DNA of 42,911 nucleotides, taken from Clostridia bacterium. Lineage in GTDB: Bacteria; Bacillota; Clostridia; Oscillospirales; Acutalibacteraceae. The notes under the pieces were generated by a model. It ran no database searches. It was not told where the DNA came from and saw only the letters and a list, made by a program, of their open reading frames with translations. Where the stretch lies: positions 1 to 42,911 of the forward strand of contig JAFQHU010000007.1 in assembly GCA_017397845.1 (NCBI GenBank). The letters are read 5' to 3'. A program made the position numbers and the translations under genes. This document shows, in pieces, positions 29,181 to 37,994 of this stretch; position 1 is the first letter of the stretch, and every line of letters starts with the position of its first letter.

Positions 29181-29978
29181 ATGAACAGTATTATCTGCCC
29201 CGTGTGCGGTGAAGAGCTCCGAGAAGAAAGCCGCAGCATGAAATGCGGAAAGGGCCATTGCTTCGACAGAGCGAAAGAGGGCTATATAAACCTCATAGCC
29301 GGTACACACAAAAAAGGCTCCCTTATCGGTGACAACAGGGATATGGCTCTTTCTCGACGCTCCTTTCTCGAAAAGGGCTACTTTGATATTCTCTTGAATG
29401 AGCTTATTTCGATAATAAAAGATAAATCTCTCCCCTGCCCTCATATCCTCGATATATGCTGCGGTGAGGGATATTATTCCCATAAAATAAAGGAAAAAGT
29501 CAACTGTGAGATGTGCGGCTTTGACATTTCGAAAGAGATGGTCCGCCTCGCCGCCAAAAGGAAAAACGGCTGTGAATACTTCGTGGCCAACCTTTCACGC
29601 ATACCCGTGAGAGACAAAAGCATAGACATCGTTTTCCATCTTTTTGCGCCCTTTCACGAAAAGGAATTTTCCCGTATATTAAAGGACAAAGGGACGCTCA
29701 TTACCGTCGTAGCAGGCGAAAACCACCTTTTTGAGCTTAAGGAGATTCTTTACGACACACCCTATAAAAACGACGAAATGCCCCCCGAAACAGAAAATAT
29801 AACCCCGAAAGAAAAAAGAAAGGTCACAGGCAAAATACATCTTTCGTCAAAAGAGGACATAGATGCCCTGTTCAGAATGACCCCCTATTATTACCGTACA
29901 AGCGACAGGGATAAGGAAAAGCTTTTTTCTTTCAATGAGTTGGATGTGACGGTGGATTTTTGTGTTTTCATTTACTGA
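29181..29978 (+). CDS. rlmA: 23S rRNA (guanine-N1)-methyltransferase, RlmA type
   Basis: A 265-residue protein. ATG 29181 (MNSIICPVCGEELREE) has AAGAGTGATAAA upstream; an ATG six codons earlier is less well placed. The N-terminal zinc finger is CPVCG...KCGKGHCFD (about residues 6-30). It is followed by KEGYINLIAGTHKKGSLIGD and a class I methyltransferase fold with the SAM motif ILDICCGEGYYS (about 93-104), CGFDISKEMVRLAAKR, and DIVFHLFAPFHEKEFSRIL. Family members methylate G745 or G748 in helix 35 of 23S rRNA; which one cannot be told. The short distance to the upstream hairpin suggests its promoter is weak or overlaps the upstream gene. Confidence 0.9.
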   Translation: MNSIICPVCGEELREESRSMKCGKGHCFDRAKEGYINLIAGTHKKGSLIGDNRDMALSRRSFLEKGYFDILLNELISIIKDKSLPCPHILDICCGEGYYSHKIKEKVNCEMCGFDISKEMVRLAAKRKNGCEYFVANLSRIPVRDKSIDIVFHLFAPFHEKEFSRILKDKGTLITVVAGENHLFELKEILYDTPYKNDEMPPETENITPKEKRKVTGKIHLSSKEDIDALFRMTPYYYRTSDRDKEKLFSFNELDVTVDFCVFIY

Positions 29979-29990
29979 AACGGCATGATA

Positions 29991-30020
29991 AATGCAAAAG
30001 GCAAAATGCAAAAGGCAAAA
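29991..30020. repeat. 14-bp direct repeat, two copies
   Basis: AATGCAAAAGGCAA occurs twice in tandem (29991-30018), just after the rlmA stop. It may be a slippage product. Confidence 0.8.
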
Positions 30021-30053
30021 TGGCGGTCGCGGATAAACAGAATATAAATAAAA

Positions 30054-30098
30054 TTACCCTCTATCCGCAAATAAAAAATGCGGTAGAGGGTAAGTTTT
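30054..30098. terminator. bidirectional terminator between rlmA and mfd
   Basis: TTACCCTCTA and CCGCA pair with TGCGG and TAGAGGGTAA around an A-rich loop, with T-tracts on both strands. It can serve the convergent rlmA and mfd transcripts. Nothing else is visible in 30099-30199. Confidence 0.85.
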
Positions 30099-30199
30099 TA
30101 ATCATAATAATATCTTTTATATGGGCGGTGTAAATGTGAATTTACTAATAACCCTTACACGGATATAATCGGAACGAAATAATCCTTTATTTTGCATTT

Positions 30200-33100
30200 T
30201 CAATCGCTTTCCTGTGAAAGTGATTGAATCAGCTCCTTCATTCCCTCCACAGGACTGACACCCTTCAGCTTATAGGAAATGTAAGGACTGGTTTTGGCGG
30301 CACTTATCATAGCTTTGCCGCGGAGCTTATGTCCCACCGCCGCCACATACTGCGGCTTCAGCTCATTAAGGAATGCCAACAGCATGGAATTTTGCTGTTT
30401 GATTTCGTAAATACCCAACTTTGCCGCCTTGGAGCGGAGAAGAGCAACCTCAACCAAACCCTCCACAGCCTTCGGCGGGTCACCGAAACGGTCAATGAAT
30501 TCGTCCATAACGTCCATGGCATCCTCGCCCGTTTCGATTTCGGCTATTCTCTTATACATACCGATGCGATTTTTCACCGAATCGATATAGCTTTCCGGAA
30601 TATGGGCATCGACGGAAATATCGATAAGACATTCCTGCTTTTCCGCGGCGGCAATACCCGTTTTTTCCTCCTCGATGGTCTCCGAAAGAATTTGCAGATA
30701 CATATCGTAGCCCACAGCCTCCATATGTCCGTGCTGCTGTGCACCGAGAACGTTACCCGCACCTCTGATTTCCAAATCACGCATGGCTATACGGAAGCCT
30801 GAGCCGAATTCGGTAAACTCCTTTATTGCCGACAGTCTGCGCTGCGCTATTTCCGTTACCTCTTTATTTTTATTATAAGTGAAATAAGCGTAGGCACGGC
30901 GCGAGCTTCTGCCGACTCTGCCTCTTATCTGATGCAGCTGAGCCAGACCCATTCTGTCCGCATCCTCGATAATGAGAGTGTTTGCGTTCGGAACATCCAC
31001 ACCTGTTTCGATGATGGTGGTGCACAGCAGAATGTCAATTTCATTCTCCAAAAGCTTCCGCCATATTTCACTCAGGTCATCTTCGGTCATTTTGCCGTGA
31101 CCGATACCGATACGGGCATCGGGAAGATATTTTTTGATCTCTGCCGCACGTCTTTCTATGGAGTCCACACGGTTATGCAGATAATAAACCTGACCGCCTC
31201 TGCGGATTTCCCTTTCCATGGCCTCGGCCAAAATTTCCATATCCTGAGGCACCACATAGGTCTGAACCGGGTATCTGCCCACAGGGGGGATTTCCAGCAC
31301 GGACATATCTCTGATACCCGTCATCGCCATATTGAGGGTACGGGGAATAGGCGTAGCCGAAAGAGTCAGAACATCCACAAGGGGGAATTTTTCCTTCAGC
31401 TTTTCTTTCTGTGCGACACCGAAGCGTTGCTCTTCGTCAACGATGAGCAGACCCAAATCTTTGAACTCCACGCTTTTCGAAATGATGGAGTGAGTGCCGA
31501 CGATAATATCTATTGCGCCCCGTTTGAGGGCCTTTTTTATTTTCGTTCTGTCGGTTTGGGTACGGAAGCGGGAAATCATGTCGATTTCCACAGGAAAACC
31601 GTCAAAGCGCTTTTTAATGGTCTGAAAATGCTGAAAGGCCAGAATGGTCGTGGGAACGAGAATGGCGCACTGCTTTCCGTCGGCTACACATTTGAATGCA
31701 GCACGCAAAGCCACCTCGGTTTTTCCGAAGCCCACATCACCGCAAAGAAGTCTGTCCATGGGACTCGGCCGCTCCATATCACGCTTTATTTCGCTTACGG
31801 CTTCGAGCTGATCCTCCGTTTCTTCGAATTCAAACCTTCGCTCAAAGTCGCTTTGCATATCCATGTCGGGTGAGAAAGCAAAGCCCGGTGAGTTGAGTCT
31901 TGCCGAATAAATTTTCGTAAGCTCAGCCGCCATATCCTTTACGGCAGCTTTTACCTTTGAACGGGTTTTCTTCCATTCGTCGCTGCCCAAACGGTTCAGC
32001 TTTATCACCTTATCCGTGTCTTTGGGTGAAATGTATTTGGCGATAAGGTCAAGCTGAGTGACGGGAAGGTAAAGAACATCGCTCCCTCTGAAATTTATCT
32101 TTATGAAATCCTTTATTTTACCTGTGACGGTCATGGTGGTTATGCCGTCAAAAATGCCGATACCGTGTACGGCATGGACCACATAATCCCCGCGTGAAAG
32201 CTCCTCTAATGAGGTTACGCCCTTTCTGCCCTTAAAGGCGGGGTTGACTCTTTTTTTCTGTTTTTCCACGGCTCTGCCGTAAGTAAACAGAGCAAATTTA
32301 AGACTGTTATACTCTATACCCGACGAAACGGTGCCCGAAATGACGCTGACGGTCTTTTCCGGGAATTCGGCAGGAATGACGGGGAAATAATGACTTTTTA
32401 TCCCCTCGGTTTCAAGATCATAGGCGAGCTCTTTGGCGCTTTTTTCCGTGCCCGCCATAACCACGGCGGTAAAGCCGAGCTTCATGAGAGGCTCCAAATC
32501 CTCCATAAGAAAGGACAGCGTACCGTCCCAACGTGAAAGGAGGGATGCATTGACACTGACGAGAGATTTCACGGGAGTGTCAAAGGAGCCGCGGGCAAGA
32601 TTGTCCATATATACCGTGCTGCCATTTTCGTAAAAGGACAGTATCTCATTCCACGAAAGAGAGAAAACGTCGAGACCTTTGGTGAGCACACCATCTTCAA
32701 ACATGGCTCTGATGTCTTCGGTCAGAAGGGATGAAGAGGAATGGAATTTCTGTTTTACCGACGAGCTTTCGCAGACAAAAATCAGGCAGTCCTGCATATA
32801 GTCAAAAACGGTTTCCTTTTCTTCCGGGTAGGCAAGAGAGATATATTTGTCATTTGCCACAGTCATAAAATGACTGAGCTTTTCGATATCTTCGCTGATG
32901 AGAGACTTTGCCTTTACGCTTCCTTTACCCTTTACACCCGTCAGGAAGGCTTCGAGTCTTTTTTTCATTTCTTCGGGTGAATCAAAAAGCACCTCACGGG
33001 AGGGTGTAATTTTTACCGAATCAAGACTGTCTTTACGTCTTTGGGTTTCGATGTCAAAAAAAGAAACCGAATCCACCTCATCGCCGAAAAATTCGATTCT

Positions 33101-33670
33101 GACGGGGCTTTCATTTCCCGGAGGAAAAATGTCAAGTATACCGCCTCTGAGAGAGAATTGACCCGTGCCCTCCACCTGCTCAGTGCGGGTATAGCCGGCA
33201 CTGAGGAGCGCATTTACCGCCTCATGGGTGGTTATTTCCTGAGAAAGTCCGATTTCAAAGGAACGCTTTTTCAGCTCACTGCGGGGTATGGTAACCTGCA
33301 TAGCCGCCTCTATACTGCACAAAGCAAGCTTACATTCACCGTCTAAAATGTTTTTCAGCACACCGATTCTCTTTTGTTCAAAATCCAAAGATTTGCTGTC
33401 GCTTTCACGGAAGCGGAAATCACGGGCAGGATAAAGCTGTGCCCCGTCGCAAAAAGCGGAAATATCTTTGCAAAGTTTGGTGGCTTCGCCCTCATCGGGA
33501 CATATAATGAGTGCTTTTTTGCCCGTTTCCTTCACCAAAGAGGAAATATAATGTGCCTTATGTATACGGGAAAGACCGATAACACCGAAGGGATGTACCC
33601 CGCGACGTATATTATCCTTTATTCTGATGTATTCTTCGCTCAGGTTCAGTATTCTTTCAAAAGCAGACAT
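30200..33670 (-). CDS. mfd: transcription-repair coupling factor Mfd
   Basis: A 1156-residue protein of full family length, starting at ATG 33670 with AATGGAGATATACT upstream. The N-terminal UvrB-like region ends in FSLRGGILDIFPPGNESPVR and IEFFGDE. The RNA polymerase-interacting domain follows (SRGDYVVHAVHGIGIFDGIT, about 490-510). The RecG-like translocase carries Walker A LLCGDVGFGKTEVALRAAFK (about 635-655), Walker B LLIVDEEQRFGV, and later motifs LSATPIPRTLNMAMTG and IIETGVDVPNANTLIIEDAD with GRVGRS. The C-terminal regulatory domain (EIRGAGNVLGAQQHGHM onwards) is intact. Mfd removes stalled RNA polymerase and recruits UvrA to DNA damage. Confidence 0.98.
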   Translation of the reverse strand: MSAFERILNLSEEYIRIKDNIRRGVHPFGVIGLSRIHKAHYISSLVKETGKKALIICPDEGEATKLCKDISAFCDGAQLYPARDFRFRESDSKSLDFEQKRIGVLKNILDGECKLALCSIEAAMQVTIPRSELKKRSFEIGLSQEITTHEAVNALLSAGYTRTEQVEGTGQFSLRGGILDIFPPGNESPVRIEFFGDEVDSVSFFDIETQRRKDSLDSVKITPSREVLFDSPEEMKKRLEAFLTGVKGKGSVKAKSLISEDIEKLSHFMTVANDKYISLAYPEEKETVFDYMQDCLIFVCESSSVKQKFHSSSSLLTEDIRAMFEDGVLTKGLDVFSLSWNEILSFYENGSTVYMDNLARGSFDTPVKSLVSVNASLLSRWDGTLSFLMEDLEPLMKLGFTAVVMAGTEKSAKELAYDLETEGIKSHYFPVIPAEFPEKTVSVISGTVSSGIEYNSLKFALFTYGRAVEKQKKRVNPAFKGRKGVTSLEELSRGDYVVHAVHGIGIFDGITTMTVTGKIKDFIKINFRGSDVLYLPVTQLDLIAKYISPKDTDKVIKLNRLGSDEWKKTRSKVKAAVKDMAAELTKIYSARLNSPGFAFSPDMDMQSDFERRFEFEETEDQLEAVSEIKRDMERPSPMDRLLCGDVGFGKTEVALRAAFKCVADGKQCAILVPTTILAFQHFQTIKKRFDGFPVEIDMISRFRTQTDRTKIKKALKRGAIDIIVGTHSIISKSVEFKDLGLLIVDEEQRFGVAQKEKLKEKFPLVDVLTLSATPIPRTLNMAMTGIRDMSVLEIPPVGRYPVQTYVVPQDMEILAEAMEREIRRGGQVYYLHNRVDSIERRAAEIKKYLPDARIGIGHGKMTEDDLSEIWRKLLENEIDILLCTTIIETGVDVPNANTLIIEDADRMGLAQLHQIRGRVGRSSRRAYAYFTYNKNKEVTEIAQRRLSAIKEFTEFGSGFRIAMRDLEIRGAGNVLGAQQHGHMEAVGYDMYLQILSETIEEEKTGIAAAEKQECLIDISVDAHIPESYIDSVKNRIGMYKRIAEIETGEDAMDVMDEFIDRFGDPPKAVEGLVEVALLRSKAAKLGIYEIKQQNSMLLAFLNELKPQYVAAVGHKLRGKAMISAAKTSPYISYKLKGVSPVEGMKELIQSLSQESD

Positions 33671-33751
33671 AGTATATCTCCATTATCAACAGATTGTCTT
33701 TTTATTATATTACATTACAAATTCAAAATAAATACTTTTCGGCAAAAAAAT

Positions 33752-33790
33752 AAAGAAGCCGCAGGAATATTTCATCCGGACAGCCTCTTA
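33752..33790 (-). terminator. terminator of the 31-aa microgene
   Basis: Minus strand AAGAGGCTGT-N-GCGGCTTCTT (with G-U pairs) followed by TATTTTTTT. It lies between the microgene and mfd, so the microgene is a separate unit. Confidence 0.75.
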
Positions 33791-33811
33791 ATTCAAAACT
33801 TTTTATTCAAA

Positions 33812-33907
33812 TCAATCCAATGCTTCAGAAAGAATCTCAAATAACTTATCAACAAAAGCTACTATTCTGCCCCAATTATCCAAAATCCAATTAAATATAT
33901 TTTCCAT
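33812..33907 (-). CDS. 31-aa amphipathic microprotein
   Basis: A complete very small gene: perfect consensus promoter (33950-33978), AAAGGAGC ribosome binding site, ATG 33907, stop TGA 33812 and a terminator. The peptide starts MENIFNWILDNWGRIVAFVD and ends KLFEILSEALD. Plotted as a helix it places Ile, Phe, Trp, Val and Leu on one face and Asp, Glu, Arg and Lys on the other, with net charge about -4. It resembles acidic surface-active or membrane-associated peptides (phenol-soluble-modulin-like in form only) and shares FVDKLFEIL with FIEKLFNAI of secreted paralog A. It has no signal peptide. Function unknown; expression should be high. Confidence 0.75.
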   Translation of the reverse strand: MENIFNWILDNWGRIVAFVDKLFEILSEALD

Positions 33908-33949
33908 TTTTTTTGCTCCTTTCTTTTACTGTACTTTAAATACAAATTA

Positions 33950-33978
33950 ATTATACACCTACACTCATATATTGTCAA
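33950..33978 (-). promoter_or_regulatory. perfect consensus promoter of the 31-aa microgene
   Basis: Minus strand TTGACA (33973-33978), 17 bp, TATAAT (33950-33955). The start point near 33943 leaves a leader of about 35 bases. Confidence 0.88.
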
Positions 33979-34051
33979 CAAACTGTTCAAAAAAGACTTG
34001 ATTTTGTATTTTTTTTAATTATTTAAAAATATTTTCTGCAAATTGTCTCCA

Positions 34052-34074
34052 TTTTTGCATAAAGTACGCAAAAA
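34052..34074. promoter_or_regulatory. inverted repeat upstream of the phage module
   Basis: TTTTTGCAT-AAAGT-ACGCAAAAA (8 of 9 pairs), about 60 bases before the terminase genes. It may be an operator for the module; no clear -35/-10 pair could be fixed here. Confidence 0.4.
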
Positions 34075-34136
34075 TCCGCACTTTTCCCGGTATAGGTGAG
34101 AGACAAAAAAATAAAAACAGAAAGGGGTTATTTAAA

Positions 34137-34616
34137 ATCAGCACCTTAACATCCAAAGAAAGGCTCTTTTGCACTTATTACTGTCTTTCCAGAAACGGCG
34201 GTGAGGCGGCGGCAAAATCCGGCTATCTTTTTCCGGAAAGAACAGCCCTGCGACTGCTCAGAAAAAAGGAGATACAGCAGGAGATCGAAAAAAACGACAA
34301 AGAAAAAAGAGCCTCACAAAAGGACATTATATCGGGCTATTACCGTCTCGCCTTCGGCTGTTTTGCCGATGCGGTGAGCCTGCTTTTCAAAGACGAGGTC
34401 ACGGCAGAGGAAATCAGACAGATGGATCTTTATAATATTTCCGATATTAAAAGAAAAAAGGGCGGAGATATAGAAATCAAATTTTTTGACCGCCTGAAGG
34501 CTTTGGAGCATTTACAGCAAATATCCTGTCAGGAAGAAAAAAATCCTGCGGTGTCACTTTTCGACGCCATAGAAAAAAGTGCGGCCGCATTAAGAGATGA
34601 AAAAGATGTCAGCTAA
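34137..34616 (+). CDS. phage terminase small subunit, non-standard ATC start
   Basis: A 159-residue protein if read from ATC 34137, giving (M)STLTSKERLFCTYYCLSRNG and then GEAAAKSGYLFPERTALRLL, a typical small-terminase DNA-binding start. AAAGGGG lies nine bases upstream, the right distance for initiation at 34137, but the codon there is ATC. The first in-frame GTG is at 34374 and would lose the DNA-binding part. Either ATC is used at low efficiency or the start was lost by mutation. The middle has QKDIISGYYRLAFGCFADAV, common in small terminases of PBSX-like phages. The gene overlaps the large subunit by 20 bases. Confidence 0.75.
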   Translation: MSTLTSKERLFCTYYCLSRNGGEAAAKSGYLFPERTALRLLRKKEIQQEIEKNDKEKRASQKDIISGYYRLAFGCFADAVSLLFKDEVTAEEIRQMDLYNISDIKRKKGGDIEIKFFDRLKALEHLQQISCQEEKNPAVSLFDAIEKSAAALRDEKDVS

Positions 34617-35871
34617 CAGCTTTTTAGCATTTTCGAAAAAACAGCTTACGGCTCTCTCTTGGTGGCATAAGTCCTCACCCTACAGCAGCCTTGACGGACT
34701 CATATGCGACGGAGCCGTAAGGAGCGGAAAAACCACATGTATGTCTCTCTCATTTATACTGTGGGCTTTTTACTCCTTTGACGGAGTCTCCTTTGCAATT
34801 TGCGGCAAAACCATCGCCTCACTGAGACGGAATGTTACGGTTTCTCTCATTCCCATGCTCACAAAGCTCGGTTTTGATTGCAAAGAGAGAATAAGTCAGA
34901 ATATGCTCGAAATCTCACATCAGAACCGCACAAACAAATTTTACCTTTTCGGAGGCAGAGACGAAAGCTCCGCCTCTCTCATACAGGGTATGACCTTAGG
35001 CGGTGTTCTTTTGGATGAAGCGGCACTTATGCCCCGCTCCTTTGTGGAGCAGGCATTGGCCCGGTGCTCTGTGAGCGGCTCGAAATTTTGGTTCAATTGT
35101 AACCCCGAAAATCCGAAGCATTGGTTTTATGAGGAATGGATAAAAAAGGCAGAGGAAAAAAACTGTCTTTATCTGCACTTTCTCATGAAGGACAACCCCT
35201 CCCTTTCCCCTAAGGTAATAAGACGCTATGAGCGTCTTTACAGCGGCGCCTTTTATGAACGCTTTGTATTGGGCAGATGGGTAGCTGCCGACGGACTCGT
35301 TTACCCGGAGGCGGCAAAGGGAAAATACACGTCTATGCCGCCGGTAAGGGAATTTGAAAGCTGTTACATTTCCTGTGACTACGGCACGGTAAATCCCACC
35401 TCTATGGGCTTATGGGGACTCCATAAGGGGATATGGTACCGTTTCGGCGAATATTATTATTCTTCACGTACAGAGGGTGTACAGCTGACGGACGAGGAAT
35501 ATTACGCAAAGATGTGTGATTTGGCGGGAAACAGAAAAATCGAAGCGGTCATAATAGACCCCTCCGCCGCTTCCTTTGCCGAATGTATCAGACGAAAGGG
35601 TAAATACAGGGTTATCCCGGCAAAAAACGATGTTATTTCGGGCATAAGAAAGGTCCAAAGCGCCCTCAGGGACGGTAAAATCCTCATTTCACCGGTGTGC
35701 GTGGCTTCAACGAAGGAATTTTCTCTGTACAGATGGGAAGAAAATGCGACCAAAGACACACCGAAAAAGGAAAATGACCACGCTATGGACGACATAAGAT
35801 ATTTTGTCTCTACAATTCTCGACTGCGGCGATGAATCAGGCTTTTTTGCCTTAGCCGCAGCCAGAGAATAA
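34597..35871 (+). CDS. phage terminase large subunit (PBSX type)
   Basis: A 424-residue packaging motor starting at ATG 34597 (ATG 34606 possible). The ATPase has Walker A CDGAVRSGKTTCMS (about 38-50) and Walker B GGVLLDEAALM (about 134-144), with the coupling region WFNCNPENPKHWFY. The nuclease domain shows the acidic metal-binding sites SCDYGTVNPTSMGLWG (about 260-275), EAVIIDPSAASF and HAMDDIRYF. All catalytic residues seem present, so packaging could still work. It is encoded between small terminase and portal, the usual order. Confidence 0.95.
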   Translation: MKKMSANSFLAFSKKQLTALSWWHKSSPYSSLDGLICDGAVRSGKTTCMSLSFILWAFYSFDGVSFAICGKTIASLRRNVTVSLIPMLTKLGFDCKERISQNMLEISHQNRTNKFYLFGGRDESSASLIQGMTLGGVLLDEAALMPRSFVEQALARCSVSGSKFWFNCNPENPKHWFYEEWIKKAEEKNCLYLHFLMKDNPSLSPKVIRRYERLYSGAFYERFVLGRWVAADGLVYPEAAKGKYTSMPPVREFESCYISCDYGTVNPTSMGLWGLHKGIWYRFGEYYYSSRTEGVQLTDEEYYAKMCDLAGNRKIEAVIIDPSAASFAECIRRKGKYRVIPAKNDVISGIRKVQSALRDGKILISPVCVASTKEFSLYRWEENATKDTPKKENDHAMDDIRYFVSTILDCGDESGFFALAAARE

Positions 35872-35901
35872 AAATTTTCAGATGAAAGAAAGGAGAATAT
35901 T

Positions 35902-37059
35902 TTGGCATTCGGAAAACGCAGAAAAGCACCGGAAACGATAAGTGCCGTTGCCGTGCCTCAGACGGCAGTCCCCTCTCATCCCTTTAATTCACTTTTCCCC
36001 GCCTGTCCCGCAGACACACATCTTTATTCGCATTTGCGCCAAGCTGTACCCGTAATCGATGCGGCTGTCAATAAGCTTGTACGTCTTTTAGGTGAATTTC
36101 AGGTGGTATGCACCGACGGCACGGCACAAAAAGAGCTCGAATACTTTCTCGGAAACGTGAATGTGGGCGGTACAAGAAAGGGTATTTCCGCTTTCGTGAG
36201 CACCTTTTTTGAACAGCTTATAACCGTAGGTACCGCCGTGGGAGAAATGATAACCGACGGTTCCACGATAACCCACCTTTTCGTAAGCCCTATCGAAAGC
36301 GTTTATCTGTGCGAGGGCAAATCTCCACTCGACATAGTGATAAATGCACAAAGCCCCGACGGCTCTTTTTCACCCGTGAGGTACCCTGAGCTCATACTTT
36401 TATCCGTCCATAATCCGGAACCGGGTAAAATTTACGGAACGTCAATCCTTAAGGGTCTTCCATTTGTTTCCGATGTGCTTTTAAAAATTTTCAACACCAT
36501 CGGCCTCAATTGGGAAAGAGTGGGAAATGTCCGCTTCGCCGTTACATATAAGCCTCAGAAGGACACAGTAGATAAAGCTTATGCTCAGGAAAGAGCTATG
36601 CAGGTGGCAAAGGAATGGGGTAACGCGATGAAGGCCGGAGGTCCCGTAAAGGATTTCGTGGCGGTGGGTGACGTCAGCATCAAGGCCATCGGTGCGGACA
36701 ATCAGATACTTGACAGTGAGGTGCCCGTGAGGCAGATATTGGAACAGATTGTGGCAAAAATGGGCATACCGCCCTTTCTGCTCGGTCTCAATTGGTCCAC
36801 GAGCGAAAGGATGAGCAGCCAGCAGGCAGATATTCTCACCAGCGAAATCGATGCCTACCGCAGAGAAATCACCCCCGTTATAAACCGTATATGCCGTACC
36901 TTTCTCAGCTTAAACGGTTATGACTGCGATTTTACCGTGGAATGGGACAACCTCACTTTGCAGGACATCACTCTTATGGCTCAGAGTGAGCTTTACAAGG
37001 CTCAGAGTCAGCGCATTTATCACGAAATAGGAGGTGAAAAGGATGAACATGACAGCTGA
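35902..37059 (+). CDS. phage portal protein
   Basis: A 385-residue protein with a TTG start at 35902 supported by GAAAGGAGAATATT. It matches phage portal proteins by position after the large terminase and by sequence: a stem/clip core HLRQAVPVIDAAVNKLVRLL (about 44-63), LILLSVHNPEPGKIYGTSIL, then VRQILEQIVAKMGIPPFLLG and WSTSERMSSQQADILTSEID, with YRREITPVINRICRTF near the C-terminus. The portal forms the dodecameric DNA gate at one capsid vertex. The family assignment rests on these signatures and context. Confidence 0.88.
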   Translation: MAFGKRRKAPETISAVAVPQTAVPSHPFNSLFPACPADTHLYSHLRQAVPVIDAAVNKLVRLLGEFQVVCTDGTAQKELEYFLGNVNVGGTRKGISAFVSTFFEQLITVGTAVGEMITDGSTITHLFVSPIESVYLCEGKSPLDIVINAQSPDGSFSPVRYPELILLSVHNPEPGKIYGTSILKGLPFVSDVLLKIFNTIGLNWERVGNVRFAVTYKPQKDTVDKAYAQERAMQVAKEWGNAMKAGGPVKDFVAVGDVSIKAIGADNQILDSEVPVRQILEQIVAKMGIPPFLLGLNWSTSERMSSQQADILTSEIDAYRREITPVINRICRTFLSLNGYDCDFTVEWDNLTLQDITLMAQSELYKAQSQRIYHEIGGEKDEHDS

Positions 37060-37981
37060 AAAGGAATTGGAGCTCATTAACGGCTACACCCGCTCACCCC
37101 TCACGGCTGAGGACGTGTATATCTTTTCCGTCACTTTGTGCGACAATGAAACGGACAGAGATTTCGAACGCTTCAGCACGGAAAGCCTTGAGGCTTTGGG
37201 CAAGCTTTTTACGGGCAAAACAGGTATTTCCGACCACAGCATGCGCTCAAAGGATCAAAGAGCAAGGATATTCAGAGCCTACACCGAAAAACAGCCGGGC
37301 AAAAAGACCTCCTGCGGCGAGGATTATACGGCTCTCAAAGCGAGAGCCTATATGCTCCGCACCGACGAAAATGCCTCTCTCATAAAAGAAATCGAGGGCG
37401 GAATAAAAAAGGAGGTCAGCGTAGGCTGTGCCATGGGCGAATGCATATGCTCCATATGCGGAAAGGATATGAAAAAGCATCTTTGCGAGCATATCAAGGG
37501 TAAGGTATACGGCGACAAGATTTGCCACGGCATACTCAGAAGTCCCACAGATGCCTACGAATGGTCCTTTGTGGCGGTTCCCGCACAAAGAAATGCAGGC
37601 GTAACCAAATCATTCGAAAGAAAGGAAAGCAAAACAACGATGACAATAGAAAAATTCAAAAGCCTTAACGGAGACATCCGTATTACCGCCGAAGAGACGG
37701 AAAGCCTCAAACAACACATAGCCTTACTGGAAAATATGGCTCAGGAGGGCAAAGCTTACCGTGAGTATCTTACGGCACAGATAAAAAAGTATGCTTTCAT
37801 CATTATGCCGGCTGTGAATGTTTCAGCTTTTATAAAGGGCTGTGACAGCATGAGCATCGGCGAGGTAAAGGAGCTGTGCCGTTCGATGGAAGAACAGGCA
37901 AACTCCCGCATTCCCGTATCATCACAGCTTTCGGCAGTAAAGGCAACACATAAATACGATAACACAGATTTCAGAATTTAA
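37043..37981 (+). CDS. probable prohead protease with C-terminal scaffold region
   Basis: A 312-residue protein. ATG 37043 has GGAGGTGAAAAGG upstream and overlaps the portal end. The N-terminal part contains GKTGISDHSMRSKDQRARIF (candidate catalytic His region), a Cys-rich finger CICSICGKDMKKHLCEH (about 132-148) and SPTDAYEWSFVAVPAQRNAG, a motif I associate with XkdF/HK97-like prohead proteases. The last ~110 residues are helical and charged, as in an internal scaffold (delta) domain removed during maturation. It sits between portal and capsid genes, the normal place for this enzyme. Protease activity is inferred. Confidence 0.7.
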   Translation: MNMTAEKELELINGYTRSPLTAEDVYIFSVTLCDNETDRDFERFSTESLEALGKLFTGKTGISDHSMRSKDQRARIFRAYTEKQPGKKTSCGEDYTALKARAYMLRTDENASLIKEIEGGIKKEVSVGCAMGECICSICGKDMKKHLCEHIKGKVYGDKICHGILRSPTDAYEWSFVAVPAQRNAGVTKSFERKESKTTMTIEKFKSLNGDIRITAEETESLKQHIALLENMAQEGKAYREYLTAQIKKYAFIIMPAVNVSAFIKGCDSMSIGEVKELCRSMEEQANSRIPVSSQLSAVKATHKYDNTDFRI

Positions 37982-37994
37982 GGAGGAAAACAAT

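Noticed and set aside
30932..31873. 313-codon plus-strand frame inside mfd
   Set aside because: Antisense to the conserved Mfd helicase region; a shadow frame.
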